A stretch of DNA of 64,000 nucleotides from Paenibacillus sp. (GCA_023512345.1 JAILZT010000022.1:1-64000), one strand, 5' to 3'. Counted from the stretch's first letter, positions 45,111 through 54,257 are shown. Notes: a model not told the origin generated them from the letters alone. Numbers and translations: made by a program.

Positions 45111-46166
45111 CTACTTCTTCGGGTGCTGACAAGAATCTCTTTCGACCAATCGGGCCGGAAAGCTAATCGTGCTAAAGGTAGGCTGCTCTGAATCGCACAG
45201 CTCAATGACCTTTTCCACGGCAGCCTTGGACATTTCATAAATCGGAAGTTTCACAGAGGTCAGCTTGGGTTGGATACGGGATGCCATCTGGATATCATCG
45301 AATCCAGCAAGAGACATATCCTCTGGAATGGAGATTCCATGCTCCGAGAACGCTTCCATTGCTGATATGGCCATGTCATCGTTGGCAGAAAAGAATGCGG
45401 TCGGCAAGGATTCGCCACTAGAGAGCAAATTCTTGATTTCCTCATAGGCTCTTTCCTTTAGAAAGTCACCCTTCAGAACGAAGTTTTCTTTCAGAGGCAG
45501 GCCATGCTTCTTCAACGTATCCGCATAAGCCATATAACGTTCCCGCCCGGAATACGTATTCATTTGCCCACAGATAATGCCAATTTCTTGATGACCTAGA
45601 CCAATCAAATATTCAATGGCTTCCGTCGTGCCCTCGTAGTCTTTAGAGTTCACGATGGCCAGATGATTACGGTCCAGATGCTCCGCCATAATCTCTGAAA
45701 TGTCATAATCAATAAGGACGAGCGGAGCGTCCAAGCCTACCATTTCCCTAACGATATCAATATCCTTTTGAGTGCCGACAATGATACCGCCGTCAATCCG
45801 TTTTTGCAGGAAAGCCTGCTTAACCTTTAGGAAATCATCGGGAGAATATACGGTATGTATCAAAACATAGCAGCCTCGAGCATTCGCAGTGTCTACTACA
45901 GCATCGACGAAGGGAGCGAAGTAGTTGTTTTGATAGATCCGGGTAGTGTTTGCCTTCTCGTTCATACTGATGGCGAATAATCCAATCGTATCCGTCTTCT
46001 TACCAGCCAGAGCACGAGCAAAACTATTGGGCTCGTATTGATGCTGTTCAATGACCTTCAGCACCTTGGCACGAGTCTCTTCAGGGACATTGGAGTAATT
46101 GTTGATCACGCGGGATACCGTACTTCGGGAAACCCCGGCCAACTTGGCTATATCTTCGCTGCGCAT
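45111..46166 (-). CDS. LacI-family repressor of GH94 gene
   Basis: A 351-aa LacI/GalR regulator. The N-terminal helix-turn-helix reads DIAKLAGVSRSTVSRVINN, then comes the hinge helix (PNSFARALAGKK) and a periplasmic-binding-protein-like effector domain (about 60-335). GAGGGGAC precedes ATG 46166. Matching palindromes lie before this gene and before the cellobiose phosphorylase gene, which implies autoregulation and control of the enzyme; the effector is probably cellobiose or a derivative. Confidence 0.9.
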   Translation of the reverse strand: MRSEDIAKLAGVSRSTVSRVINNYSNVPEETRAKVLKVIEQHQYEPNSFARALAGKKTDTIGLFAISMNEKANTTRIYQNNYFAPFVDAVVDTANARGCYVLIHTVYSPDDFLKVKQAFLQKRIDGGIIVGTQKDIDIVREMVGLDAPLVLIDYDISEIMAEHLDRNHLAIVNSKDYEGTTEAIEYLIGLGHQEIGIICGQMNTYSGRERYMAYADTLKKHGLPLKENFVLKGDFLKERAYEEIKNLLSSGESLPTAFFSANDDMAISAMEAFSEHGISIPEDMSLAGFDDIQMASRIQPKLTSVKLPIYEMSKAAVEKVIELCDSEQPTFSTISFPARLVERDSCQHPKK

Positions 46167-46181
46167 GTTGTCCCCTCTTTT

Positions 46182-46199
46182 CATAAACGCGCGTTTATG
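46182..46199. promoter_or_regulatory. Autoregulatory LacI-type operator
   Basis: CATAAACGCGCGTTTATG is a perfect 18-bp palindrome, 16 bp upstream of the regulator start. The central CG is typical of LacI-family operators. Confidence 0.82.
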
Positions 46200-46377
46200 T
46201 GCCTATTGTAGAATATATTAGGACAGAAATCAATCGTAAAAAATAATAAAATATGAAATCGAAGAGTGAATATACACAAAAAAGCATTAAATGAGAACGC
46301 TTTTCTTAGTTATTTTGGAAATAAGAGGTAAGCGCTTGCTGCTGTCGAATATAATGATAACAATGGAGGTGACAAAC

Positions 46378-46644
46378 ATGGCGGCCACAAAGACATTGAT
46401 TTACCAGATACTTAAGATTATTGAAGTGGGAAAAGAACCCGTATTGGGAGATTTCGAAGGAACAACATTAGATGGATTTCACAGTGCTTTACAGCAGATT
46501 TCTGAAAATAAGCTCGCAAGCAATATTAGTTTTTCGCGGGGAAAGGGTAAAAAAAATCAGGCTCTAATTGCCGATGTTAGTGATTCGAAATTAACTTCAC
46601 AAGGTATCAATTACATCCATATGCAAGAATCCAGAAGCTCCTAG
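46378..46644 (+). CDS. YjcQ-like small protein
   Basis: An 88-aa protein resembling YjcQ-type winged-helix-like proteins, with KTLIYQILKIIEVGKEPV at the start and LTSQGINYIHMQE near the end. Function is unknown; such proteins often occur in phage-derived regions. GGAGGTG is 7 nt before ATG 46378. It has no clear operon partner. Confidence 0.65.
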   Translation: MAATKTLIYQILKIIEVGKEPVLGDFEGTTLDGFHSALQQISENKLASNISFSRGKGKKNQALIADVSDSKLTSQGINYIHMQESRSS

Positions 46645-46773
46645 CGAGGATTATTGGATGAACCCAATCACTGGGCGGCATTATGCTTGTATCACATGAT
46701 CACTTACATACAAGTGAATGAAGAAAAGGGTGGGGTTCTTGAAAGAAATGGTTCACATGCTCGTTGTATATCC

Positions 46774-46808
46774 TTCAAAAAGGCACCCTAAGAGGTGCTT
46801 TTTCTATG
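46774..46808 (+). terminator. Probable terminator
   Basis: AGGCACC pairs with GGTGCTT around CTAAGA, followed by TTTTTC; about 130 bp after the YjcQ-like gene. Confidence 0.65.
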
Positions 46809-46825
46809 TCTGCTGAGGAATAATA

Positions 46826-46862
46826 AAAAGACTCATGATTAACTTAATCACAAGTCTTTTAT
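46826..46862 (-). terminator. Terminator after the 31-aa gene
   Basis: On the minus strand AAAGACT pairs with AGTCTTT, with an inner GATTAA/TTAATC helix, ending in TTTTT. It lies 28 bp after the small gene. Confidence 0.75.
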
Positions 46863-46889
46863 TAGGGGGAATTCAAAAGGGAAAGTTGT

Positions 46890-46985
46890 TTATCTCAAGC
46901 CTAACATCATCAGAATACAATTTGCTAATTCGGTACCGTGTGCACCACATGTATGTATGCATTGAGCCAAAGCTGAACCGATCAT
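46890..46985 (-). CDS. 31-aa small protein, unknown
   Basis: A short reading frame, too short for usual gene calls, that has a full expression context: an excellent AGGAGGTGG 5 nt before the ATG, a TATAAT-like element about 50 bp upstream and a dedicated terminator. The peptide (MIGSALAQCIHTCGA at the start) has three cysteines (C9, C13, C23) and a hydrophobic C-terminal stretch ILMMLGL. No family was recognised; it could be a membrane-associated or spore peptide. Confidence 0.6.
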   Translation of the reverse strand: MIGSALAQCIHTCGAHGTELANCILMMLGLR

Positions 46986-47164
46986 TGAGCCACCTCCTAC
47001 ACCATTTGTATCTTAGTTATAATATAAAAGTATGTAGATAGTGTGGGGAACAGAAAATTTGGCGATATTGCTCCGCAATCGATGTTCCAATTTCTATATA
47101 TCATAATGGACAAAACAACTCCATATACCTGTAGCAAGTGATATTTTGCGAAGGGGGAGTAAGA

Positions 47165-47980
47165 TTGGATGAATTCGTTGTCCGCTCATTAGATGAAATA
47201 CGTTTTTGGTCCAGGATCATGAAGGAGCATGCATTGTTTCTTGGATTAGGGTTTAGAGCTGAGGATACTCAACTTAAAAGTGAAGCTAATCGATTCTATG
47301 CTATTTTTGAGAATATTGAGAGAAGATCGCATGAATATCAAGTGGGTACAGATCCTAACACGATCAAACAGTTTAATACAGAAGTACGAATGGCCGCAAC
47401 AAATATTTGGGCATTTAAAAGAATGGTGCTAGGGCTTATTTTACAGTGCAAACTTCCTGGAGGAACGAATTTCCCTTTATTGGTCGATCATGTAAGCAGG
47501 GAAGCTAATTATTTCAGAAACCGCTTGGATGAACTCAACTCAGGAAAGTTAGAACCTTTACCTGATGCCATCATTGATGAAAATGTCTTCTTCTTAAAAA
47601 TTATGGCGGATCACGCTAAATTTATCGGTCATTTACTTGATCCATCCGAACGGAAATTGGTGGACCAAGCACGGGAGTTTAGTAATGATTTTGATACGCT
47701 GATGTTCCAAGCCATTGATTTGAGCAGTATGCGGCCACAATCCCAAACCGTTCCTTTACTAAGCCAATTTGTTGATGAGAATCGAGTATCTGTGAAGTCA
47801 TTGCGTGATTTCAAAAAAACAGCTCGTGATTTAATAGAAGAATGTCGGATAAAAAGCATTATTCATCCCTTGCTGGCAGATCACGTTTTTCGTGAAGCTG
47901 AACGCTTCCTTTTTATTCTGGATATGTTTGACCAATCCTTATCAGGTGTTAAGGTCAATAAGAGAGAAATATTGCACTGA
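47165..47980 (+). CDS. DUF2935 family protein
   Basis: A 271-aa protein with two related helical units (about 8-125 and 140-265), each with the pattern EIRFWSRIMKEHALFLGLGF or NVFFLKIMADHAKFIGHLL, matching the DUF2935 duplication. His/Glu residues could bind metal; function is unknown. It occurs in endospore-formers. TTG 47165 lies 5 nt after AAGGGGGAG; an in-frame GTG at 47138 has no ribosome site. Confidence 0.82.
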   Translation: MDEFVVRSLDEIRFWSRIMKEHALFLGLGFRAEDTQLKSEANRFYAIFENIERRSHEYQVGTDPNTIKQFNTEVRMAATNIWAFKRMVLGLILQCKLPGGTNFPLLVDHVSREANYFRNRLDELNSGKLEPLPDAIIDENVFFLKIMADHAKFIGHLLDPSERKLVDQAREFSNDFDTLMFQAIDLSSMRPQSQTVPLLSQFVDENRVSVKSLRDFKKTARDLIEECRIKSIIHPLLADHVFREAERFLFILDMFDQSLSGVKVNKREILH

Positions 47981-48010
47981 TTCCTTGCCTAGTTTGATAT
48001 GAGATTAGAA

Positions 48011-48042
48011 GAACGAGCTGCTATCGGCTCGTCTTTTTTTGT
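48011..48042 (+). terminator. Terminator after DUF2935 gene
   Basis: ACGAGC(TG)CTATCG(GC)TCGT-type hairpin, with GAACGAGC and GCTCGTC as arms, followed by seven Ts. Confidence 0.88.
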
Positions 48043-48149
48043 TGTTAGTTTATGTGTAAAGGTGGCAAAGTTTATTTACTGATTGTAATGAAATGGAATA
48101 TACTTACTGAAATTAGTATCTATATAACTTACAAAGGAGATGATTGGAG

Positions 48150-48368
48150 ATGTCATTAATTCCAGCGGCTTATTTTATGGGTGGTGCAGGTTTGTTATCC
48201 ATCTTGATGTGGTTGGTAACAGTAGGAATGGGGTTGTACGCATTTGTACTGTTTGTGAAAATGGCTCACAGAGTAATACAATCCTTGGACTTGTACATAT
48301 ATGGTAAAAACCGTGAAATACGCGCTCATTATGAATCAGCGAAACCGGAGGATATAGAGAAATTCTGA
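48150..48368 (+). CDS. Small single-pass membrane protein
   Basis: A 72-aa protein with hydrophobic segment(s) at about 4-40 and a charged cytoplasmic tail (YGKNREIRAHYESAKPEDIEKF). AAAGGAG lies 10 nt before ATG 48150. No family was recognised. It is monocistronic with its own terminator. Confidence 0.68.
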   Translation: MSLIPAAYFMGGAGLLSILMWLVTVGMGLYAFVLFVKMAHRVIQSLDLYIYGKNREIRAHYESAKPEDIEKF

Positions 48369-48414
48369 GGCTATACAATCCGCAACGCAGAAGTGTGATG
48401 TGTACTATTCACTC

Positions 48415-48456
48415 CAGAAGTAATGAGGGGGTCTCCTTCATTGCTTCTTTTTTTGT
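48415..48456 (+). terminator. Terminator
   Basis: AGAAGTAATGAGG pairs with CTTCATTGCTTCT with minor mismatches, followed by seven Ts. Confidence 0.85.
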
Positions 48457-48479
48457 GTTGCCTATTTACATGACTTAAT

Positions 48480-48513
48480 GAATTAGTGTACTATGATATT
48501 AATACACTAATTC
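48480..48513. promoter_or_regulatory. GntR-type operator of the ABC operon
   Basis: Perfect 11-bp arms GAATTAGTGTA (48480-48490) and TACACTAATTC (48503-48513) flank a TATGAT -10-like box. It is the probable site of the YtrA-family regulator encoded in the operon. Confidence 0.75.
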
Positions 48514-48548
48514 ATTTATTAGATTTTCATAAAGAAGGAGAGATTTGG

Positions 48549-49289
48549 ATGAGCGCATGGGTAGCTTTAATGAAAAAAGATTTTAAATTAACAAGAACCG
48601 TCTTTCTCGTAGGACTTGTAATGAATGTATTGATTGCAATGTTGACGATATATTTGGGGACGATAGCAGAGAATACATTACTTACATTCATTCCCTTAGT
48701 ACTTGCAGTTGTTTTACATGTTATATATGTTCCAATTGTTGTATTTACCAGTTTAAAAACAGAGGCAAATCAACTGCATATATGGTTGCATAATCCCCAA
48801 CCGGCTTCTAGATTAATGTTAAGTAAAATAGTGAATGGCCTAATTATGATGGTAATTTCACTATTGATGTTGTATGTGACGACTGGATTGCTGATTATAC
48901 CTAAGTTCAACTTAATCGAGACGTATTGGACGGATACTCGACTATCGGGATTATTCATTTTCCCCCATATTCTTATGATTTCTATAATGATTGGCGTTTG
49001 GGTGATGTTTCTTTGGTCCCTATACCATTGGCTGAAGTTTAAGATCGGGCGTTGGAACTGGATAGTAGTTATTGGGGCTGTTATCATTCCAGCTTGGGTT
49101 GCTGCCCTGTTCGAATCCTCTAATTTATATCGATTAGCAACGAACTGGGGGGGCATTACCTATAATTTCTCTTCCTTTTCAATAGATCCTATACAAACCT
49201 ATGCGGGAGAATATTTATATAACTTCATTTTCATCATTGGACTTTTTTTTCTGACCGCGTGGATTATTGACAACAAAGTTGAGGTGTAA
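48549..49289 (+). CDS. ABC transporter permease (YtrA-type operon)
   Basis: A 246-aa integral membrane protein with about six helices, first gene of a permease-GntR-ATPase operon. The start MSAWVALMKKDFKLTR and the overall length fit ABC-2-type permeases. AAGGAGA precedes the ATG. The GntR gene begins 2 bp after its stop. In Bacillus such operons respond to cell-wall antibiotics; that link is inferred. Confidence 0.8.
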   Translation: MSAWVALMKKDFKLTRTVFLVGLVMNVLIAMLTIYLGTIAENTLLTFIPLVLAVVLHVIYVPIVVFTSLKTEANQLHIWLHNPQPASRLMLSKIVNGLIMMVISLLMLYVTTGLLIIPKFNLIETYWTDTRLSGLFIFPHILMISIMIGVWVMFLWSLYHWLKFKIGRWNWIVVIGAVIIPAWVAALFESSNLYRLATNWGGITYNFSSFSIDPIQTYAGEYLYNFIFIIGLFFLTAWIIDNKVEV

Positions 49290-49291
49290 CC

Positions 49292-49669
49292 ATGGATGAT
49301 TTTAATGCATCAAAACCCATTTATCTGCAATTAGCGGATCGAATCAATCGACAGATTGTAAGTAAAGAGTTAAAAGCAGGTGATAAGCTTCCTTCTGTCC
49401 GTGATATGGGCGTAAAATACAGCGTTAATCCCAACACAATTCAGCGTACTTACAGTGAGTTGGAGCGTGAGGGTATTCTGGAAACAAAGAGAGGCCAAGG
49501 TACATTTGTTACGGAACAAGAAGATCGCTTAGTTCAACAACGAGATATGTTAAAACAGGAGCAGATTCAGCTCTTCGTCCAGGTCATGCAGGAAATGGGT
49601 TATAGCTCACTTGAGATCATTTCAGGGCTGAAAGACTATTTAAATAAATTTGAGATAGGAGATGAGTAA
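49292..49669 (+). CDS. YtrA-subfamily GntR regulator
   Basis: A 125-aa regulator with only the winged helix (about 10-75, DKLPSVRDMGVKYSVNPNTIQRTYSELEREGI) plus two C-terminal helices, the YtrA form without an effector domain. It presumably represses its own operon through the palindrome at 48480-48513. It lies between permease and ATPase genes and overlaps the ATPase translation region. Confidence 0.9.
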   Translation: MDDFNASKPIYLQLADRINRQIVSKELKAGDKLPSVRDMGVKYSVNPNTIQRTYSELEREGILETKRGQGTFVTEQEDRLVQQRDMLKQEQIQLFVQVMQEMGYSSLEIISGLKDYLNKFEIGDE

Positions 49670-49670
49670 T

Positions 49671-50360
49671 TTGATTGAAATGACAAATGTATCTAAAAAA
49701 TATATAAAACATTCCGCACTTAAGGATATTTCATTAACTTTGCCCATAGGTAAAATCATTGGCGTTGTGGGTGAGAACGGCAGTGGGAAGTCAACACTTT
49801 TAAGGCTTATTTCCGGATTATCACTTCCTACGAGCGGGAAGGTAATGGTAAATGGAGAGACTGCTAATCGAAGAATCAGCTCAATCGTTTCCTATTTATC
49901 GGAGTTTGGTTCCTATTATCATATATTCACAGTAAGAGAAGCGATGGATTTTCAGGCTTCCCAATATACTGACTTTAACATGGCTAAAGCCGAAGAGATT
50001 ATGAAGTTTATGAAGTTGGAACCTGATATGAAAATTAAAAATCTTTCCAAAGGAAATCGTGGCCGATTAAAAATCATGCTTACTTTGGCTAGGGAAGTCC
50101 CCTATATTTTGATGGATGAACCCATGTCTGGACTTGATCCTATGGTGCGAGAATCAATCATAAAAGGAATGATCTCTTATATTGACTTGGAATCTCAGAC
50201 ACTAATCATGACGAGCCATGAGATTGCGGAAATCGAATCCTTACTAGACAGCTTCATTGCGATCAAAGACGGTTCATTACTTAGAATGGCTGATGTGGAA
50301 GAATTACATGAATCAGAGGGTCTTGGGATCAGGGATTGGATGAAGAAAAATTATGTCTAG
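49671..50360 (+). CDS. ABC transporter ATP-binding protein
   Basis: A 229-aa ATPase with Walker A GENGSGKST, signature-like LSKGNRGRLK, Walker B YILMDEPMSGLD and switch His in MTSHE. It pairs with the operon's permease. TTG 49671 lies 9 nt after AGGAG (49657-49661); the in-frame ATG 49662 overlaps that site. Confidence 0.88.
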   Translation: MIEMTNVSKKYIKHSALKDISLTLPIGKIIGVVGENGSGKSTLLRLISGLSLPTSGKVMVNGETANRRISSIVSYLSEFGSYYHIFTVREAMDFQASQYTDFNMAKAEEIMKFMKLEPDMKIKNLSKGNRGRLKIMLTLAREVPYILMDEPMSGLDPMVRESIIKGMISYIDLESQTLIMTSHEIAEIESLLDSFIAIKDGSLLRMADVEELHESEGLGIRDWMKKNYV

Positions 50361-50374
50361 CAGGAGGTACTAAT

Positions 50375-51283
50375 ATGAAAGCCATGGTATACACCAAATA
50401 CGGATCGCCTGAAGTTCTTCATCTGCAAGAGGTACAAAAACCTACACCCAAGGACAATGAAATACTGGTGAAAATACATGCGACAACGGTAACCGCAGGG
50501 GACTGGCGTATGCGAAAGGCTGACCCATACCTTGCAAGACTTTACAATGGCCTCTTTAGGCCCAAGAAAGTAACAATATTGGGGTTTGAGCTAGCAGGGG
50601 AAGTTGAGGCAGTAGGCAAAGATGTAACACGATTTAAAATAGGTGATCAAGTCGTTGCATTCACTGGTATTAAATTTGGTGCATATGCCGAGTACAGATG
50701 TGTGCCTGAAGATGGAATGGTGGTCATCAAACCAAACAATCTGACCTACGAGGAGGCAGCCGCTGTTCCTGTTGGGGGAATAACGGCGTTAAGTTTTCTG
50801 AAAAAAGGAAATATCACGAGTGGAACGAAGGTGCTCATTTACGGAGCTTCTGGGAGTGTAGGCACTTATGCGGTACAGCTTGCCAAATATTATGGGGCAG
50901 ATGTAACGGGGGTATGCAGTACTACAAATCTTGAAATGGTGAAAGCTTTAGGGGCCGATAGGGTAGTGGATTATACCAAACAGGATTTCACAGCAAGTGG
51001 AGAAAAGTATGATTTAATCTTTGATGCCGTTGGGAAAAACATATCAAAAAACGCAAAATCAGCCTGTAAGAAGGTACTTCGTCCGAACGGGAAATATGTA
51101 AGTGTGGATATGTCACAAAAGTATCGTATTGAAGATCTTATCCTACTTAAAGAGCTTACCGAGGCTAATAAGATTAAACCAGTCATAGATAGATGCTATT
51201 CATTTGAACAGATTCCCGATGCTCATCGTTATGTCGAGATGAGACACAAAAAGGGTAACGTAGTCATTACCGTAACAACATAA
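50375..51283 (+). CDS. Zinc-independent MDR quinone-oxidoreductase-like protein
   Basis: A 302-aa medium-chain dehydrogenase/reductase of the NAD(P)-dependent quinone oxidoreductase group. It has the GroES-like domain (about 1-120) and a Rossmann domain with YGASGSVGTYAVQLAKY. Structural-zinc cysteines are absent. CAGGAGG lies 8 nt before ATG 50375. It is 14 bp after the ABC ATPase and may be co-transcribed. Confidence 0.88.
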   Translation: MKAMVYTKYGSPEVLHLQEVQKPTPKDNEILVKIHATTVTAGDWRMRKADPYLARLYNGLFRPKKVTILGFELAGEVEAVGKDVTRFKIGDQVVAFTGIKFGAYAEYRCVPEDGMVVIKPNNLTYEEAAAVPVGGITALSFLKKGNITSGTKVLIYGASGSVGTYAVQLAKYYGADVTGVCSTTNLEMVKALGADRVVDYTKQDFTASGEKYDLIFDAVGKNISKNAKSACKKVLRPNGKYVSVDMSQKYRIEDLILLKELTEANKIKPVIDRCYSFEQIPDAHRYVEMRHKKGNVVITVTT

Positions 51284-51306
51284 ATTCGAAAATGGAGCTG
51301 ACAAGA

Positions 51307-51708
51307 ATGAATGAGGTCTCGTTATTTCGTCTTTATTTGTTGAGGGCGCTGTACCTTCTTATTGTCGTGGGACTCGGTATCGTGGTATGGCCTGGAGTCA
51401 TCCACCAAGAAAAACCGTGGGAACTGATGGAAGGCGTGGTCGCCTGTATGTTGGCCGCCTTTTCGGCTCTGTCAGTTCTAGGGCTGCGGTATCCGCTGCA
51501 AATGCTGCCTTTACTTCTATGGGAATTGGTATGGAAGTCGATCTGGTTAATCATTGTTGCGCTCCCACTATGGGTCTCCGGTCAAATGGATGAGTCAACA
51601 TGGGCTACGGCGTCATCTTGCTTGCTGGTCGTGATTTTTCCTTTCGTCATCCCTTGGCGGTATGTGTTTACACACTACGTCAAGAAGCGCGGAGATCGGT
51701 GGCGCTAG
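51307..51708 (+). CDS. Four-helix membrane protein, unknown
   Basis: A 133-aa protein with four predicted transmembrane helices and a basic C-terminus (HYVKKRGDRWR). GGAG is about 10 nt before ATG 51307. It lies 23 bp after the dehydrogenase, in the same direction. No family was assigned. Confidence 0.68.
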   Translation: MNEVSLFRLYLLRALYLLIVVGLGIVVWPGVIHQEKPWELMEGVVACMLAAFSALSVLGLRYPLQMLPLLLWELVWKSIWLIIVALPLWVSGQMDESTWATASSCLLVVIFPFVIPWRYVFTHYVKKRGDRWR

Positions 51709-51747
51709 TGCCTTATGCCTGAAAATATAGAAATGAGGAGACAACAT

Positions 51748-52455
51748 ATGAATACGAACAGGAAAACTGCAATCATAGTGGGCGTATTATTTATTCTTGC
51801 AGCGGTTACGTCAATAATAGGTCTTCTTTTATACGATCCTATTCTAAACGGTCCCGATTATCTGATTAAAGGTTCGGAAAATGCAAACCAAGTGATACTG
51901 GGAGCGGTGTTTGAATTCATTCTTGTCGGTTCAGCTATCGGTACTTCGATTATGTTGTTTCCATTATTAAGAAAGCAAAATGAAAGTATAGCGCTTGGAT
52001 ATGTTTGCTTCAGATTTCTGGAAGCCGTTATTATTACTGTGGGGATAGTCAGTGTGCTCTCCCTGTTGACGCTAAGTCAGGAGTTTGTAAAAGTTGGAGC
52101 TCCGAATGCATCCTCTTTTCATACCTCTGGTACATTATTAATAGCCATACATGATTGGACCTTCATGCTAGGCCCCAATCTTATGTTGGGCATAAATACG
52201 ATGATGTGCAGTTATTTACTCTTTACATCCAGACTCGTTCCCCGATTCATATCCGTCATGGGGATTACTGGAGCAACTCTCATTTTTATTGCAGCCCTCT
52301 TAGAAATGTTCGGCATTATTCTTCAACTTTCAACGTGGGGAGCCATTTTGGCGATACCGGTAGCCCTTTATGAAATGACTTTAGCGGTATGGCTGATCGT
52401 TAAAGGATTCAATAAAGTGTATGCCGGTGGAACAAAGCCTTCTACACTTCTCTAA
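51748..52455 (+). CDS. DUF4386 membrane protein
   Basis: A 235-aa protein with six predicted transmembrane helices. The pattern of the DUF4386 family is seen: an N-terminal TAIIVGVLFILAAVTSIIG helix, central R-F-L-E-A and L-G-P-N-L-M-L-G. Function is unknown. GAGGAG precedes ATG 51748. It is likely in the same transcript as the preceding membrane gene. Confidence 0.8.
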   Translation: MNTNRKTAIIVGVLFILAAVTSIIGLLLYDPILNGPDYLIKGSENANQVILGAVFEFILVGSAIGTSIMLFPLLRKQNESIALGYVCFRFLEAVIITVGIVSVLSLLTLSQEFVKVGAPNASSFHTSGTLLIAIHDWTFMLGPNLMLGINTMMCSYLLFTSRLVPRFISVMGITGATLIFIAALLEMFGIILQLSTWGAILAIPVALYEMTLAVWLIVKGFNKVYAGGTKPSTLL

Positions 52456-52548
52456 ATAGGTATCGGAAAGTTTAAATATAATTGTTTGTTCCATCGTATG
52501 GAAATGGAAAACTGTTATTATATATGGGTATCGTTAGGAGGTGGTTAA

Positions 52549-53559
52549 TTGTTTCAGGCAGATAATAAGGAGGAAAGCATTGTGATACGTGAAGCAGAAA
52601 AAGTATTATTGCACTATTCATTCATTGAACCTGATATTGAATTCATTAGGCATAATGAAAACATTACTTTTAAAGTAACCACTAAACCCGACAACAGATG
52701 TTACTTACTACGTATCCATAAACCGGTATCCGAGGGTCTTTCAGGAATACAACACACTCATGATGGATTAGAGTCAGAAATGTTTCTTCTTCGAGAAATA
52801 GATCAAAGAAACCTTTTGAAAGTTCAAAAACCTGTTCAAAATCGAGATGGAGAATTAGTTACAGAATATATATCTGATCAATTGGGTTCATCTGTAGCAA
52901 CCATTCTTGAATGGATCGAGGGGTCGACTCTTACGTTAAATGAAGAAAGCATAGATCGGATCATCTTTAAATTAGGTGAAAATCTGGCTAAACTACATGT
53001 GTTTTCACAGACTAAAAAACCATTAGAGTTCCACAACAGGCCCGTTTACAATGCTGAAAGAATTGATGATGCCTTAGCAGAACTTAGAAAAGGTGTCAAA
53101 AATAATGTTCTTAGTCAAAATGATTTTGAAGTAATCAGACAGGTTCTTACCTTGGTGAAAGAACAGTTAACTGAACTTGATTCCAGAGAAGCATCCTGGG
53201 GATATATTCATGCCGATCTCCAGCTGGGAAATGTAATTGTGGCGGGAGAAAACCCCTCACTAATAGACTTTTGCCTATTCGGTTACGGTTATTATTTGTT
53301 TGATCTGGGAAGCGCAGCTTCAATGCTTAATACCGAATTAAGAAAGACACTTTTACAGGGGTATGCCTCTAAAACGAACTTTTCTTTTGATGATATCCGA
53401 TATATTGAAGGACAAATATTTATGGATATTTTTATCAGTTACATTTTCTTTATTAACGATCCTGAGAAAAATGGCTGGATTAAAGACCACGCAGCAAAAA
53501 TTTGCAGCACGCATTGTCAGGATTTTCTCGAAGGAAAAGAGGTATACTACTCGATTTAG
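52549..53559 (+). CDS. Aminoglycoside-phosphotransferase-fold kinase
   Basis: A 336-aa protein of the APH/choline-kinase fold. The catalytic loop YIHADLQLGN and the metal-binding LIDFCLFGYG are present. The substrate is unknown; homoserine/choline-type kinases and YihE-like kinases share this form, and resistance is not implied. TTG 52549 is 7 nt after AGGAGGTG. It overlaps the convergent acetyltransferase gene by 4 bp. Confidence 0.83.
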   Translation: MFQADNKEESIVIREAEKVLLHYSFIEPDIEFIRHNENITFKVTTKPDNRCYLLRIHKPVSEGLSGIQHTHDGLESEMFLLREIDQRNLLKVQKPVQNRDGELVTEYISDQLGSSVATILEWIEGSTLTLNEESIDRIIFKLGENLAKLHVFSQTKKPLEFHNRPVYNAERIDDALAELRKGVKNNVLSQNDFEVIRQVLTLVKEQLTELDSREASWGYIHADLQLGNVIVAGENPSLIDFCLFGYGYYLFDLGSAASMLNTELRKTLLQGYASKTNFSFDDIRYIEGQIFMDIFISYIFFINDPEKNGWIKDHAAKICSTHCQDFLEGKEVYYSI

Positions 53560-54101
53560 TAAGTAGTGTTCAAAATCCCATAATGAATAAGGTCCTCAAA
53601 TTTATTTTCTTTATAGATATGCTGTAATAAAACACCTTCTTTCACCATGCCAGATTTTTGCATAACCCTCCCAGAGCCGGGATTTGAAGCAAAGAATCTG
53701 GCATATACTTTGTGGTACTGCTTTTCTGAAAAGGCAAAATCAATGATAGCTTTTGTTGCTTCCGTGGCATATCCTTTACCCCAATTTTCCTCGCCTATCC
53801 AATATCCAAGTTCGCCATTTCTATGTGTCTGGTTATTTGACAGTCCTATAGCTCCATAAAGTACGTTTGTACTTTTATCAGTAATGGCAAACTCATAGAA
53901 TTTATGGTTATTAAAATTATCCTCATGTGTTTGAATCCAAGATAATGCACAATCGATGGGATATGGATAAGGCAGAGTCAATGTACTTTTGTAGACATTA
54001 TAATTATTGCAAAGTTCACTGACACGTTGTGCATCAGATAATTCAAAGGGTCTTAAATTCAATCTTTCGGTAGTAATAGTTCTTTTTTCTTGATTGTACA
54101 T
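53556..54101 (-). CDS. RimJ/RimL-type GNAT acetyltransferase
   Basis: A 181-aa N-acetyltransferase. It starts TERLNLRPFELSDAQ and has the acetyl-CoA segment YWIGEENWGKGYATEA and NPGSGRVMQKSGM, as in the RimJ/RimL ribosomal-protein or small-molecule acetyltransferases. GGAGGTAG precedes the ATG. No terminator separates it from the convergent gene. Confidence 0.87.
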   Translation of the reverse strand: MYNQEKRTITTERLNLRPFELSDAQRVSELCNNYNVYKSTLTLPYPYPIDCALSWIQTHEDNFNNHKFYEFAITDKSTNVLYGAIGLSNNQTHRNGELGYWIGEENWGKGYATEATKAIIDFAFSEKQYHKVYARFFASNPGSGRVMQKSGMVKEGVLLQHIYKENKFEDLIHYGILNTTY

Positions 54102-54257
54102 TTTTCTACCTCCAACTCGTTTATTTGTATATTTACGATAAGTAATTAATTTAGTTTCGATACGGAAGGCCCCTAGGAAAACAGCTATCTAGAAGTTTGA
54201 ACATTTACATAAAGTCCCAAATAAAATATACTTACATTATTGTGTTTGAGAGTATTG

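Noticed and set aside
46320..46340. cre-like TAAGCGCTT before the YjcQ-like gene
   Set aside because: The outer positions of the cre consensus do not match.
46835..47041. A 68-codon plus-strand frame
   Set aside because: It lacks a ribosome site and overlaps, antisense, the better-supported 31-aa gene and its terminator.
52549..53559. Aminoglycoside resistance gene
   Set aside because: Only the general kinase fold is visible; nothing shows a drug substrate.
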